In this document: positions 1-8,756 of the stretch, in pieces | How the letters are laid out: every line of letters starts with the position of its first letter | How positions within the stretch are numbered: position 1 is the first letter of the stretch | NCBI RefSeq assembly: GCF_001243895.1 | Contig: NZ_LN851186.1 | Location: 2,319,300-2,383,299 of the forward strand | Direction: 5' to 3' | Length of the DNA: 64,000 bases | From: Bacillus testis | GTDB lineage: Bacteria; Bacillota; Bacilli; Bacillales; DSM-1321 | Position numbers and translations under genes: made by a program | The notes under the pieces: model-generated | Told to the model about the DNA's origin: nothing | The model's input: the letters and a program-made list of their open reading frames with translations, nothing else | Database searches by the model: none

Positions 1-894
1 GCTTGCTGAACCTTGCTTGATGCATTCAACAATCTGTTCATGCACCACTGCGGCTGCAATCGGCGTATATCCCCCGCTCATTCCCTTTCCCAAAGCGACT
101 ATATCAGGGACAACATCTTCATAATCACAGCCCAGCATTCTGCCTGTCCTGCCGACCCCTGTCATAACTTCATCCGATATATATAAAATGTCATTTTCAT
201 CACAGATTTCCTTGATTTTTCTAAGGTAGCCACGGGGAGATGGAATAGCTCCGCCAGCTGCTCCGATTACAGGCTCGCAGATAAAGGCAGCGATATTTTC
301 TTTTCCTATTTTATGGATCATTGATTGCAGATCGTCCGCACAACTCACTTTACAGGATGGATACTCTTTTCCCAAAGGACAACGGTAGCAATATGGCGGA
401 TTCACGGATGGGTAGCTTTCAAGCAGCTGTACAAAGCGGTCCCTTCTGAAAGAATGGCCTGACATGGAGAGAGCCCCCATTGTAATGCCATGATAGCTCA
501 TCCATCTCGAAATGATTTTCGTTTTTTTAGGCTTTCCCCGTTCCTGCCAATATTGAAGGGCAATTTTCATAGCTGTTTCAGTCGCTTCAGAACCGCTGTT
601 CACAAAAAAAGAATAGCGCAGCCCCTCAGCAGTCATTTCGGCAATTTTATCAGCCAATGCTTCGGCTGGCCCGCTAGTGAACTGGGAGCGGTATACGAAA
701 GAAACCTTTTGCATTTGCTCATCAACCGCCTGGCGGATGCTCTCAACGCCATGTCCAATATTGACGGTCACTGCACCAGAAGAAGCATCGAGATATTTCT
801 TCCCGTTTTCATCGTATAGATAGACCCCTTTTCCATAATCGATCTTAGTATATGTCCCGTCCAAAGCCGGCTTGATGAGCGAAGAATCTGACAT
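1..894 (-). CDS. Class III (PLP) aminotransferase, C-terminus outside window
   Basis: This is the first 298 codons of a fold-type I, class III aminotransferase; the gene runs off the left edge. The translation starts MSDSSLIKPALDGTY and carries the family hallmarks: NSGSEATETAMKIAL (cofactor phosphate region), the ISDEVMTGVGRTG segment whose Asp contacts the pyridine nitrogen, and ALGKGMSGGY, whose Lys should form the Schiff base with PLP. A Cys-rich stretch (PPYCYRCPLGKEYPSCK) lies around residues 165-185. The ATG at 894 is preceded by AAGGAGGGG at a normal distance. Substrate cannot be read from sequence; omega-amino acid or diamine transaminases of Bacillus look like this. A dispersed repeat lies just upstream. 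Confidence 0.9.
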   Translation of the reverse strand, partial: MSDSSLIKPALDGTYTKIDYGKGVYLYDENGKKYLDASSGAVTVNIGHGVESIRQAVDEQMQKVSFVYRSQFTSGPAEALADKIAEMTAEGLRYSFFVNSGSEATETAMKIALQYWQERGKPKKTKIISRWMSYHGITMGALSMSGHSFRRDRFVQLLESYPSVNPPYCYRCPLGKEYPSCKVSCADDLQSMIHKIGKENIAAFICEPVIGAAGGAIPSPRGYLRKIKEICDENDILYISDEVMTGVGRTGRMLGCDYEDVVPDIVALGKGMSGGYTPIAAAVVHEQIVECIKQGSAS

Positions 895-962
895 TTGGAT
901 CCCCTCCTTACGAATTCATTTCCTCTATTACTATATGAAGCAATTACCGCCTTCTTGCTAAC

Positions 963-1100
963 GAATAAAGTGAAACTTTGATCCATGAGAGTTTTCACTC
1001 ATTCCCCACCGGTCATTAGCTAAACCAATCTCTGGGTCTCCTACTAACACCTCCGTGTTCTCCTTTTTTCAATTAAAAGGGAGCCTAGGCGCCGGTTGGA
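963..1100 (-). repeat. Dispersed intergenic repeat, copy F
   Basis: Reverse-orientation copy of the family described at 27741-27892. It begins AATAAAGTGAAACTTTGATC and continues through CCACCGGTCATTAGCTAAACC to a GGCGCC-containing end. It lies upstream of the aminotransferase, not at a stop codon. Confidence 0.6.
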
Positions 1101-1179
1101 ATGGGAAAAAGATTTCCATGCCAATCGTTTTTTAGCTGTTGGCGGCAAGCGTAAAACGGATTCTGCCGGCACACTGCAA

Positions 1180-1212
1180 AAAGGCTTGGAACCACTCGGG
1201 CTCCAAGCCTTT
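1180..1212 (-). terminator. Rho-independent terminator after yjcZ-like gene
   Basis: Perfect 11-bp stem AAAGGCTTGGA/TCCAAGCCTTT followed on the minus strand by a T run. Confidence 0.85.
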
Positions 1213-1228
1213 TATTCAGCCTATGCTG

Positions 1229-1432
1229 TTAACAGCCGCAATTTCCGCCACCATAACCGCCGCCATATCCTCCACAGAAGGAAGCGCCGATGATAATCAA
1301 GAGGATGAATAGTACAACGATCAGAGCAAAGCTTCCTCCGCCCCAGCCGCAGCCGCCGCCATACCCACCGCAGCCGCCACCGTAACCGCCACCGTATCCA
1401 AATCCTGTACAACATCCATCGTATCCATACAT
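1229..1432 (-). CDS. YjcZ-family sporulation miniprotein
   Basis: A 67-residue Gly/Cys/Tyr-rich protein. A glycine-rich head ([16 protein letters not shown]) leads into one hydrophobic helix ([18 protein letters not shown]) and a short Gly-rich tail ending GGNCGC. This is the architecture of the YjcZ family of tiny single-pass proteins, typically made late in sporulation and associated with the spore. The ATG at 1432 has GAGGAG upstream and the gene has its own terminator. Function beyond membrane insertion is not known. A longer overlapping frame exists but lacks this signature. Confidence 0.85.
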   Translation of the reverse strand: MYGYDGCCTGFGYGGGYGGGCGGYGGGCGWGGGSFALIVVLFILLIIIGASFCGGYGGGYGGGNCGC

Positions 1433-1685
1433 ATTTTTTCACTCCTCAAAGTTTCTTTGAACTTGTTACTACATTGATACTTTATGAAGGAGGGCTTGTG
1501 TCTGCATGTGCATTCGCCTATTTTTTCGAAAAAGCCGATTTTTAGCAATTCTGCATTCCGGTAAAGTTACGAGGGGACAGCGGATTAGGCGGGATGGCGG
1601 AGTGCGTCTCATTTATTTAGCTTCCCCTTTATAAAAGAGTATTTCTTCTTTGCTTTTTAATGAACTGAAAAATTATAATGAAGAT

Positions 1686-1830
1686 ACAATGAAACATTGA
1701 TCGGCCAGGATTCTTCTCTACGCTGATCATTCGTTGAATCAATCTTTGTTCTTCCTGCCGCTTGATTTTTTCTCTTATACTTCTTAAGCTTAAATAAGAA
1801 TCCTAGCGGCAGAAACGGGCTAAATAAACA
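1686..1830 (-). repeat. Dispersed intergenic repeat, copy G
   Basis: Reverse-orientation copy: AATGAAACATTGATCGG, then CTGATCATTCGTTGAATC, then AAGAATCCTAGCGGCAG. It sits just upstream of the SGNH lipoprotein gene. Confidence 0.6.
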
Positions 1831-1850
1831 CAAGAAATCGGGGAATAGAC

Positions 1851-3011
1851 GTGAACAAACAACTAAAGCGGATATCGGCATTGCTGGCGGCAACATTGGC
1901 ATTTGCCGGCTGCAGCTATTACTTAAGCAACGCCTATCAAGCCCAAAAAAAACAACGAGGACATGAAACTGTCTACGATCGCATTCAAGCAGGCAAATCA
2001 ATTAGCTACTTAGTAGTCGGCGACAGCATCGGACGCGGCAGCGGCGCAAGCAGCCATTCTTATAAATGGTTTAAACAGCTTGAACATAAAATGCTCCAAG
2101 CCAATGCTACTGCAATGCGCGGCAACCAGATTGTCCAAAGCGGGGCTACAGCTTTCGAAGGGTTGTTTAAACTGCAAACCACCAAGCAGGAATACCCGGG
2201 AAAATATGATTTAGTCTTTGTCGTATTTGGTGAAAACGATCGAAAATATATGAATGCGCACGAATTTGGTGTATTGTACGAAGCATTAATCCGAAAAATC
2301 AAAGTATTTTACCCAAAGGCAGATATTATTACGGTCACTGAAAACCCTTTGCGTAATCAGGCTTTCATTGAAGCGATCGAAACCATATCGGCCCATTATC
2401 AAGCTTCGAATGTCAATATGGCAGAGGCTTTCAGAGCCACAGGCAAGGCCCCCGCTTCTCTTACGAAAGACGGAGTCCATCCCAACGATGAAGGTTACAC
2501 GATCTATGCTGGCGAATTGTATAAACAGCTCATGGCAAATACAAGGCAGAAAAAGAAAATAGCCGGTTTAACTCGGCCGCTCTTTAAGGATAGTGATATC
2601 ACATTTGATTTATACACTGGTGTCACAAAGCAAAAAGGCTTCTTAAACACCGACAATTATTATACGAGCGAAACGAAGGGCAGCTATATTGAGTTTCCGT
2701 TTTACGGCAGTTTGCTCGGCATCAAATTGCTTCGGTCACCTGCAGGAGGGCAAATAAAAGTCCTGATTGACGGCAAATACTATACAACCGTATCCACTTG
2801 GTGGCCATTTCAAAGGGAACGCTATATTTATATAGCGAGCGGCTTAAGCCCTGGCAAACACACCGTCCGCTTTGAGGCAACGGGCGAGAGCAGTAAAAAT
2901 AATATAAGCAATAAAGCCCTCATCCAATTATCTTCGGTAATTATGACAAAGAAAATCGAGGGAAAACCTTTGTTGGACAGCAAGCCTTACAACCATTTTA
3001 AAATAAAATGA
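1851..3011 (+). CDS. SGNH/GDSL hydrolase lipoprotein with C-terminal beta domain
   Basis: A 386-residue secreted SGNH hydrolase. Residues 1-20 form a signal peptide ending LAFAGC, a lipobox-like site with Cys21 as the lipid anchor. Block I is VVGDSIGRGSG (Ser59), block III FGEND (Asn129), block V KDGVHPNDEG (Asp207/His210). Residues after about 240 look like a separate beta-rich domain, perhaps for binding. The enzyme would act outside the membrane as an esterase or deacetylase on wall or polysaccharide; the substrate is unknown. GTG start at 1851 with GGGGA upstream. A repeat copy begins at its stop codon. Confidence 0.8.
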   Translation: MNKQLKRISALLAATLAFAGCSYYLSNAYQAQKKQRGHETVYDRIQAGKSISYLVVGDSIGRGSGASSHSYKWFKQLEHKMLQANATAMRGNQIVQSGATAFEGLFKLQTTKQEYPGKYDLVFVVFGENDRKYMNAHEFGVLYEALIRKIKVFYPKADIITVTENPLRNQAFIEAIETISAHYQASNVNMAEAFRATGKAPASLTKDGVHPNDEGYTIYAGELYKQLMANTRQKKKIAGLTRPLFKDSDITFDLYTGVTKQKGFLNTDNYYTSETKGSYIEFPFYGSLLGIKLLRSPAGGQIKVLIDGKYYTTVSTWWPFQRERYIYIASGLSPGKHTVRFEATGESSKNNISNKALIQLSSVIMTKKIEGKPLLDSKPYNHFKIK

Positions 3012-3120
3012 AACATGATCGGTGGGATATATGTCTCCCATCGATCATCAGTTGAACCAATCGAATACTTTCTGGCACTTTGATTGCCCTACTTTGACTT
3101 TGCGTTAGTTAGACTGGTAT
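3003..3120 (-). repeat. Dispersed intergenic repeat, copy H
   Basis: Begins ATAAAATGAAACATGATCGG, so the TGA stop of the SGNH gene lies inside the repeat end. A GATCGGTGGGA/TCCCATCGATC hairpin follows, then ATCAGTTGAACCAATC. Confidence 0.65.
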
Positions 3121-3147
3121 AAACGATTTGCTAACCTAAACGCAAAA

Positions 3148-3189
3148 AAAAACGATAGCCAAGGGAAAAAGCTCCCGGCTATCGTTTTT
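3148..3189. terminator. Bidirectional terminator
   Basis: Stem AAAAACGATAGCC/GGCTATCGTTTTT with an inner GGGA/TCCC helix, between two convergent genes. Confidence 0.85.
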
Positions 3190-3204
3190 CTTTATATGTA
3201 GCCC

Positions 3205-3711
3205 TTATTGTTTAGGCGTTACAGTCATTACAGTTGTTTGGCCTTTAGTTAATGCTGTTTCAGTTCCTTTAGTGATAGAACCTACAGCATCAGTGTTAGT
3301 GATGATTACAGGAGTAATAGTGCTTTTAGCTTTTGTACGGATAATATCAAGGTCGAATGAAATCAGCTTATCGCCTTTTTTCACTTTGTCGCCTTCTTTA
3401 ACGTGCGCTTCAAAGCCTTCACCTTTCAATGCAACAGTTTCCAAACCGATATGGATAAGGATTTCTGTATTATTGCTTGTTTTTAATCCTACAGCATGCT
3501 TAGTAGGGAATACTTGAAGTACCTCAGCATCGATAGGTGCTACAATTAAGCCTTCAGTTGGATCAACCGCAACTCCGTCACCCATCATTTTTTGGCTGAA
3601 TACTGGATCTGGAACTTCTTCTAAAGGAACAAATTTCCCTGTAGCAGGTGCTGCCAATACATCGTTATTGTTAGTCTCTTCGTTTTTTCCGAAAAGTTTT
3701 TTAAAAAACAT
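3205..3711 (-). CDS. PTS EIIA-Glc domain protein (YpqE/Crr type)
   Basis: A 168-residue stand-alone EIIA of the glucose family. It has the beta-sandwich core with the phosphorylatable His in EILIHIGLETVALKG (His87) and the stabilising His72 in FPTKHAVGL. The product would accept phosphate from HPr and pass it to an EIIB, or act as a regulator, in the cytoplasm. No EIIB or EIIC is encoded nearby, so its partner permease is elsewhere. In B. subtilis the similar ypqE also lies near msrA-msrB. SD AAAGGCGG upstream; it shares the terminator at 3148-3189 with the convergent SGNH gene. Confidence 0.9.
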   Translation of the reverse strand: MFFKKLFGKNEETNNNDVLAAPATGKFVPLEEVPDPVFSQKMMGDGVAVDPTEGLIVAPIDAEVLQVFPTKHAVGLKTSNNTEILIHIGLETVALKGEGFEAHVKEGDKVKKGDKLISFDLDIIRTKAKSTITPVIITNTDAVGSITKGTETALTKGQTTVMTVTPKQ

Positions 3712-3788
3712 AAAACTTCCGCCTTTCTAATTCTGAACTGATAAATTAAACCATTCAACAAGATAATACTTTATCACAAAAACATTAT

Positions 3789-4214
3789 TCATGTAAACAG
3801 TTTCACATACTTACCATAACCTTCTTTTTCTAAAGAAGCAACTGGAATGAACCGCAGCGCTGCAGAATTAATGCAATAACGCAACCCATTCGGCCCCGGG
3901 CCATCTGGAAACACATGTCCCAAATGTGAATCTGCTTCTTTACTTCTCACTTCTGTCCGACGCATGCCATAACTCTCGTCGAATTTTTCAATGATTTCTT
4001 CTTCTTCGATTGGCTTCGTAAAACTTGGCCAGCCACAGCCTGCATCATATTGGTCTTTGGATGAGAACAATGGTTTCCCTGAAACGATATCGACATAAAT
4101 GCCTTCTTCCTTATTGTCGAAGTACTCATTGCGGAATGGAGGCTCAGTTCCATTATTTTGCGTAACCTCATATTGGATGGGGCTGAGTTTTTTCTTTAAT
4201 TCTTCTTTGTTCAT
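3789..4214 (-). CDS. msrB: Peptide-methionine (R)-S-oxide reductase MsrB
   Basis: A 141-residue MsrB that reduces the R form of methionine sulfoxide in proteins. Catalytic Cys is in [10 protein letters not shown] (Cys114). The second family signatures [13 protein letters not shown] and [14 protein letters not shown] are present, but the two zinc-binding CxxC pairs of some MsrBs are absent. I choose ATG 4214 (MNKEELKK), which has GGGGGAAAG upstream, over a TTG 15 nt earlier. Its ATG overlaps the msrA stop as ATGA, so the two are translationally coupled and cover both sulfoxide epimers. Confidence 0.95.
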   Translation of the reverse strand: MNKEELKKKLSPIQYEVTQNNGTEPPFRNEYFDNKEEGIYVDIVSGKPLFSSKDQYDAGCGWPSFTKPIEEEEIIEKFDESYGMRRTEVRSKEADSHLGHVFPDGPGPNGLRYCINSAALRFIPVASLEKEGYGKYVKLFT

Positions 4215-4747
4215 TTTTCTTTCCCCCAATGCTCTTCAATAAATCCAGCTCTTCCTGAACCTTTGTGATAGGCTTGGTAATGTGCCGGGTTCTTTTCGTA
4301 GTATTGCTGATGGTATTCCTCCGCCTGATAAAAGGTTGTCGCTGGGATGATGGGAGTAACGATTGGTTTCGAGAATCTTCCGCTTTCTTCAAGCTCTTTT
4401 TTGGATTGTTCCGCTTCTTCCCGCTGCTTTTCATTATGGTAAAAGACAGCTGTTTTATAGGAGCTGCCTCTATCGTAAAATTGGCCGCCTTCATCGGTGG
4501 GATCGATTTGCATCCAGAAAATGTCCAATAGTTTTCTATAGGAAATCACATTTGGGTCGAATGTGATTTGAACAGCTTCGTAATGCCCTGTCGTATCACT
4601 GCATACTTGTTCATAGGTTGGATTTTCCTTATAACCGCCTGTATAGCCGGATATAACCGAAACTACACCGTCATAACGGTCAAATGGTTTCACCATACAC
4701 CAAAAACAACCTCCAGCAAATGTAGCCTTCTCCAGTTGCCCATTCAT
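4211..4747 (-). CDS. msrA: Peptide-methionine (S)-S-oxide reductase MsrA
   Basis: A 178-residue MsrA. The catalytic motif GGCFWC lies at residues 12-17 with Cys14 as nucleophile, followed by VISGYTGG and the conserved [12 protein letters not shown] segment. The enzyme reduces methionine-S-sulfoxide using thioredoxin. It is the first gene of a two-gene msrA-msrB operon with a 4-nt overlap. ATG 4747 has GGAGGG upstream; a second ATG is four bases downstream in another frame. Confidence 0.95.
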   Translation of the reverse strand: MNGQLEKATFAGGCFWCMVKPFDRYDGVVSVISGYTGGYKENPTYEQVCSDTTGHYEAVQITFDPNVISYRKLLDIFWMQIDPTDEGGQFYDRGSSYKTAVFYHNEKQREEAEQSKKELEESGRFSKPIVTPIIPATTFYQAEEYHQQYYEKNPAHYQAYHKGSGRAGFIEEHWGKEK

Positions 4748-4963
4748 TTAAAATCCCTCCTATTCCTTTTGTATGTAGGGACAGATTCATATCCCATCCT
4801 TTATTTTACCGTGAATAAATGCGTTCTTAAAGTATAAAGGTTCCCTTTCCTTTACCTTTTAAACACATCGGCAGCCTTCTTTTTCAACTTTGCGCCTCAC
4901 AGAGCCAAGTCATCCTGCATACATTTATTACGAAGGATAGCCCATAATGAAAGGAGCCTCACC

Positions 4964-5719
4964 ATGCCAGGGAAAAATGCCCACCGATATTTTGAAAAAG
5001 CCTCCAAATATGCATTGCTTGCCGACTATTATAAATACAGCAATCCCGCTATGCATATACACTATTACCAAAAGCAGCTAAAGGCGATGCAAAAAGCAAT
5101 GGCGCTGCGCAATGGCGACAATAGGCAAACAGGCAACACCCAGCCAGCAAGGATCCGATTCCTACATGCAGCAGACGGAGAACCGAATGTAGATGTCTAT
5201 TTAAACGGAACACGGATACTTCAGGATTTTCCTTATAAGAAAGCCTCAGATTACTTAACGCTTCCACCGGGCAAATACCACATCGACGTCTATCCGACCG
5301 GCGACCTGACAGCAGCCCTAGTCAGCAGAAGGGTAGATGCTGAACCAGGAATTTTATACACGGCAGCTATAACAGGAACTGGAAAAGACATGCGTATCCA
5401 GCTATATTTAGATAGCACTCAAGTACCGACCGGCGAATCGAAAATGCGTTTTATCCATCTTGTCACCGACGCTCCGCCTGTAGATGTGGCGGTCAAGCAC
5501 GGGGACATGGTATTCAAGGAAGTGCCGTTCCGAAAAGCGGCAGATTACCTTGGTGTGACGCCAATGATGGTCGATCTTGAGGTAAGGCCGACCGGGTCCA
5601 AGGACGTTATACTGCCCTTGCCGAATATATCCCTTCAGCCGAATACATCCTACACCATCTTTGCTATAGGCACGCTGAGAGGCAACGAACCATTGGAAGC
5701 TATCATCCTAGTGCCATAA
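4964..5719 (+). CDS. DUF4397 domain protein
   Basis: A 251-residue protein with two tandem DUF4397 beta modules, at about 64-145 (IRFLHAADGEPNVDVYLNG) and 157-250 (MRFIHLVTDAPPVDVAVKHG). The N-terminal 55 residues are Tyr/Lys/Ala-rich and helical, without a signal peptide. DUF4397 modules occur in surface or spore-associated Bacillus proteins; no reaction is known. SD AAGGAG before ATG 4964. Monocistronic, with a bidirectional terminator behind it. Confidence 0.85.
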   Translation: MPGKNAHRYFEKASKYALLADYYKYSNPAMHIHYYQKQLKAMQKAMALRNGDNRQTGNTQPARIRFLHAADGEPNVDVYLNGTRILQDFPYKKASDYLTLPPGKYHIDVYPTGDLTAALVSRRVDAEPGILYTAAITGTGKDMRIQLYLDSTQVPTGESKMRFIHLVTDAPPVDVAVKHGDMVFKEVPFRKAADYLGVTPMMVDLEVRPTGSKDVILPLPNISLQPNTSYTIFAIGTLRGNEPLEAIILVP

Positions 5720-5758
5720 TGCCTTATTTATATATTGCACGAACACAGCAAAAATAAA

Positions 5759-5794
5759 CAAACGCCCCGGAAGAATTGCCATCCGGGGCGTTTG
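5759..5794. terminator. Bidirectional terminator
   Basis: Stem CAAACGCCCCGG/CCGGGGCGTTTG between the DUF4397 gene and ypmS. Confidence 0.85.
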
Positions 5795-5802
5795 TTGCCG
5801 CA

Positions 5803-6405
5803 TTATAACTCAGGGACAACCAATTTGAAGGATATATCGTCTTCCTTCAAATTAAATGTATCCACTTTAAGGATCGCTCCGTCGAAAAGGTCTATGTCAT
5901 GCAAATTTACATAAATCTCTTCTTTTTTCGGGTTGATCATAAGCCATTCCGGCAACGATTTCTGTTTATCGATGAAATTCAACACATAGGAAGCCGGCAA
6001 GTTCATATTGCCGAGTTCCATTGAACGTTCCTTCAGAACGAGATTTCCATTGTCAAGCGGAACAGGCTTAAAGGTCATCTTTAACTGAAGATCCTTGGTG
6101 AAAACAGGGATTTCCGTATAAAATTCAATGGTTTTATTAAGGATTACCTGATATTTGAACGCTTCCGGATCGCTTTCTTTCCGGATATAGTTGGCGATCA
6201 ATTTATTTAATGTATCTTTATCTGCCTTAATGTTAATCGACGAGGCTTCCTGGCTTGTTTTTGTACTTTCCGCTACCGGTAAAGGCTGGTCTTTAGGAAT
6301 GCCTATCTTAATAAAAAGAATCAGGAATGCCAGTGCGATGATGCCTGCCAAAGCAAAAAAGCTGATTTTCCAAGCTGTCGCATTATTCTTTTTCTCACTT
6401 CGCAT
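5803..6405 (-). CDS. ypmS: YpmS family protein (DUF2140)
   Basis: A 200-residue protein with one N-terminal TM helix (about 12-34, ISFFALAGIIALAFLILF) and an exported remainder. It carries the DUF2140 pattern of YpmS: an acidic central part, VPLDNGNLVLKERSMELGNM, then YVLNFIDKQKSLPEWL. Role unknown; probably anchored outside the membrane. I prefer ATG 6405 because AAGGAG lies 7 nt upstream, over an in-frame ATG at 6432 with a poor SD. It follows ypmR on the same strand, so the two are likely an operon. Confidence 0.85.
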   Translation of the reverse strand: MRSEKKNNATAWKISFFALAGIIALAFLILFIKIGIPKDQPLPVAESTKTSQEASSINIKADKDTLNKLIANYIRKESDPEAFKYQVILNKTIEFYTEIPVFTKDLQLKMTFKPVPLDNGNLVLKERSMELGNMNLPASYVLNFIDKQKSLPEWLMINPKKEEIYVNLHDIDLFDGAILKVDTFNLKEDDISFKLVVPEL

Positions 6406-6433
6406 TTTTGCTCTCCTTCCCGGCTGAGCCATA

Positions 6434-7249
6434 TTAGTTCTCAGCTTCTTTTTCTACTGCCGGAATGCTGTGCTTTTTAATGGATCGGTAAACGCTGTCT
6501 GCTATTTTATCATAACCGTCTGTGTTGGGATGAAAAGAATCCTCTTCATAAATCAGATGTTCTGTATTTTTTTCAAATAAGTCACTGATACCTACATAAT
6601 ACGCGTTTTTATAGCTTCCTACAATTTCCTTGCTCTTCCCGTTCCATTTTTTTAGAATTTCCCCAAATTCATCAATATTAGCCAGCCATTTCTGGAAGGG
6701 ATTATACAATCCGATCAGATAAATGTCGGCATCTTTATTCTGCTCCCTTATGAAAGACAAGACTGTGCGGACATTCTTCTCATATTGGGCCAATCCTTCA
6801 TTAAAATGGGCTGTTTTAATATGGGTGTAATGGTTTCTGACCACATCCATCACGTCATTGCCGCCAATAGTAATGAGTACGATATCCGCATTTTTGATTG
6901 AATGGACAGCGCCTTTTGTTTGGATTTTCGGAATTAATTCTGTTGAAGTAAGCCCCCGCTTGCCATTCTGTGTTAAATGAATATCTTTTATGGCTGGTTC
7001 ATCTTCGAGCAGATTGATCAATAGGGGCGGATAGCCGCCTTTTTTCGTATGGTCCCCCACACCCTCTGTCAATGAGTCGCCGATAGCCGTAATATTAAGG
7101 TCAACAGGTGAATAATGCTCATATACTTGTTCTTTCTCTTCGAGGTTAACGCCCCGTTTGTTCGATGATGACGGCAGCGAGGTCAGTTCCTTTATGGAAC
7201 AAGCCGATAAAAGGGAGCAAATGATCGCTAGCAGTAATACTTTCTTCAT
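6434..7249 (-). CDS. ypmR: SGNH/GDSL lipase-esterase lipoprotein (YpmR)
   Basis: A 271-residue lipoprotein of the SGNH hydrolase fold. The signal peptide ends LLSACS with Cys17 as lipid anchor. Catalytic blocks: AIGDSLTEGVGD (Ser59), ITIGGNDVMD and DSFHPNTDGY (Asp237, His240). All four invariant residues (S, G, N, H) are present, so activity is expected on an extracellular ester or acyl group. Strong SD AAAGGGGGG before ATG 7249. It precedes ypmS, as in B. subtilis. It is unrelated in sequence detail to the SGNH protein at 1851-3011. Confidence 0.9.
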   Translation of the reverse strand: MKKVLLLAIICSLLSACSIKELTSLPSSSNKRGVNLEEKEQVYEHYSPVDLNITAIGDSLTEGVGDHTKKGGYPPLLINLLEDEPAIKDIHLTQNGKRGLTSTELIPKIQTKGAVHSIKNADIVLITIGGNDVMDVVRNHYTHIKTAHFNEGLAQYEKNVRTVLSFIREQNKDADIYLIGLYNPFQKWLANIDEFGEILKKWNGKSKEIVGSYKNAYYVGISDLFEKNTEHLIYEEDSFHPNTDGYDKIADSVYRSIKKHSIPAVEKEAEN

Positions 7250-7364
7250 AAATGCCGTCCCCCCTTTCTTTAGTTTCCATACATGTATGTATTGTTTAAT
7301 GTTTATTCCTTTTTATACGTGCCATGATAGTTGGTTGGCAGCTTTAACAGCTGCTATGACCGTG

Positions 7365-7391
7365 AAAAAACAGGCAGTTCTCTGCCTGTTT
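7365..7391 (-). terminator. Terminator of the SCO1 gene
   Basis: Stem AACAGGCAG/CTGCCTGTT with a TTCT loop, starting inside the TAA stop codon, followed by T6 on the minus strand. Confidence 0.8.
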
Positions 7392-7980
7392 AAGAGTTCT
7401 GAAGAATTGCGATATGGTCCACAATTTCTTCAAGCGGGAAATTCTTTGTGCCAGAGTAACTTTTGACGATCTTTCCCTCTTTATTCACAAGGAATATTTC
7501 CGTACCGTGCATCACCTGATCACCTGTAGGAATTTTCTTGACAAGGGTATGAAAATTATCAGCGGCAAACTGTTCAATGAACGTTTGATCATAGCCGGTC
7601 AGGAAATTCCAATTGCGGTAATCGATATTGAATTGATCACCGAATTTTTTTAATGTCTGCGGCGTGTCCACTGCCGGATCAACACTGAATGAAACGAGTT
7701 CGATATCTTTCATGCCCTTTTCTTTCAATTTCTTCTGCAGTTTGACCATATTAGAGGTCATCGGCAGACAAACATCGTCACAGCTTGTAAAAATAAAATC
7801 AGCCACCCATATTTTCCCTTTCAACTCTTTTGATGACAGCTCTTGTTGTTCTTGATTGGTAAATGTGAATGTTTCGATCGGCCAGTCCGTACTGTCCGGA
7901 ATCGTCTTGTTGCTGCATGCAACCAGCATAAACACCGAGGACAGCAAGAGAACCAATATGCCTTTTCCCTTCGAAACCAT
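7390..7980 (-). CDS. ypmQ: SCO1/SenC copper chaperone (YpmQ, BsSCO)
   Basis: A 196-residue membrane-tethered thioredoxin-fold protein needed for CuA-site assembly of cytochrome c oxidase. A lipoprotein signal ends MLVACSN (Cys22). The copper/redox motif is FTSCDDVCLP (Cys67, Cys71) and the third copper ligand is His158 in QVMHGTEIF. ATG 7980 has AAAGGA 8 nt upstream; ATGs further upstream lie on the SD itself. It is divergent from a cysteine-rich PCYCGC lipoprotein across about 200 bp. Confidence 0.92.
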   Translation of the reverse strand: MVSKGKGILVLLLSSVFMLVACSNKTIPDSTDWPIETFTFTNQEQQELSSKELKGKIWVADFIFTSCDDVCLPMTSNMVKLQKKLKEKGMKDIELVSFSVDPAVDTPQTLKKFGDQFNIDYRNWNFLTGYDQTFIEQFAADNFHTLVKKIPTGDQVMHGTEIFLVNKEGKIVKSYSGTKNFPLEEIVDHIAILQNS

Positions 7981-8185
7981 TTCAATCATCCTTTTTCCAA
8001 TATTCCGTAACATTCTATCAAACTATTGCAAAAATGAAAAGACTTGCTATCTCTTCGCCACTTGAAAGAATCAACTATTTTATATCATTCTTTATTTTAA
8101 CATTTTTTAGCTTCTTCATTATCTCTGCATGCTTTCTATGTTAAAATGGAAAGAATAATACATTAAATGGTAAAGGTGAATTAAA

Positions 8186-8689
8186 ATGATTAACAAATAT
8201 GTAATTACTGCTTTCATACTATTCGCAGTCTTACTGTCAGGCTGCTCGAACAGTTCATCGCCGACATCCCAGAAAGAAAAAGACAACAGCCATGTCCAGC
8301 ATGCAGCCAATGGGGACCTGCAAGAAAAGACCGGAAGCGCAGAGCAATTGCCTTCTTTTCTCGACGGAAAACCTGACGATATGAAAACAATCTATCAAGC
8401 ATCCGCTAAACATGCGGATCTTCTGCAATACATTCCCTGCTATTGCGGCTGTGGGGAATCTGCAGGCCATAAAAGCAATCTGAATTGTTTTGTTGCTAAA
8501 GTTGGCAAGGACGGCAGCATCGTATGGGATGATCATGGCACACGCTGTAAGGTATGCCTTGATATCGCAGCAGAAAGCATTACTCAATTCAACGACGGAA
8601 AAACCCCAGCCCAGATCAGGGACTATGTTGACTCTGCTTACAAAGAAGGATATGCGAAACCAACGCCAACTCCAATGCCTAACGTTTAA
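8186..8689 (+). CDS. PCYCGC-motif lipoprotein
   Basis: A 167-residue lipoprotein. The signal peptide ends LLSGCS (Cys20), a low-complexity Ser/Lys linker follows, and the rest is the PCYCGC family domain: IPCYCGCGESAGH, then LNCFVAKV, DDHGTRCKVCLDIA and a TPAQIRDYVDSAY helix. The clustered Cys and His look suited to metal or redox chemistry at the outer membrane face, but no activity is established. Its position divergent to SCO1 suggests, without proving, a link to copper or oxidase biogenesis. Terminator at 8702-8738. Confidence 0.88.
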   Translation: MINKYVITAFILFAVLLSGCSNSSSPTSQKEKDNSHVQHAANGDLQEKTGSAEQLPSFLDGKPDDMKTIYQASAKHADLLQYIPCYCGCGESAGHKSNLNCFVAKVGKDGSIVWDDHGTRCKVCLDIAAESITQFNDGKTPAQIRDYVDSAYKEGYAKPTPTPMPNV

Positions 8690-8701
8690 TAAGGACCGTA
8701 C

Positions 8702-8738
8702 AATAAAGGAGAGCCTGAATCAACGGCTCTCCTTTATT
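8702..8738. terminator. Bidirectional terminator
   Basis: Stem AATAAAGGAGAGCC/GGCTCTCCTTTATT between the PCYCGC gene and tatC. Confidence 0.85.
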
Positions 8739-8756
8739 CATTTCCTTATAACCCGC

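Noticed and set aside
490-819. Plus-strand 109-aa open frame
   Set aside because: It lies entirely antisense to the class III aminotransferase, which has all family motifs and a good SD.
1221-1548. Arg/Trp-rich and Ala-rich frames over the YjcZ gene
   Set aside because: They are products of the repetitive GGN codons read in other frames; only the Gly-rich frame has the YjcZ pattern and SD.
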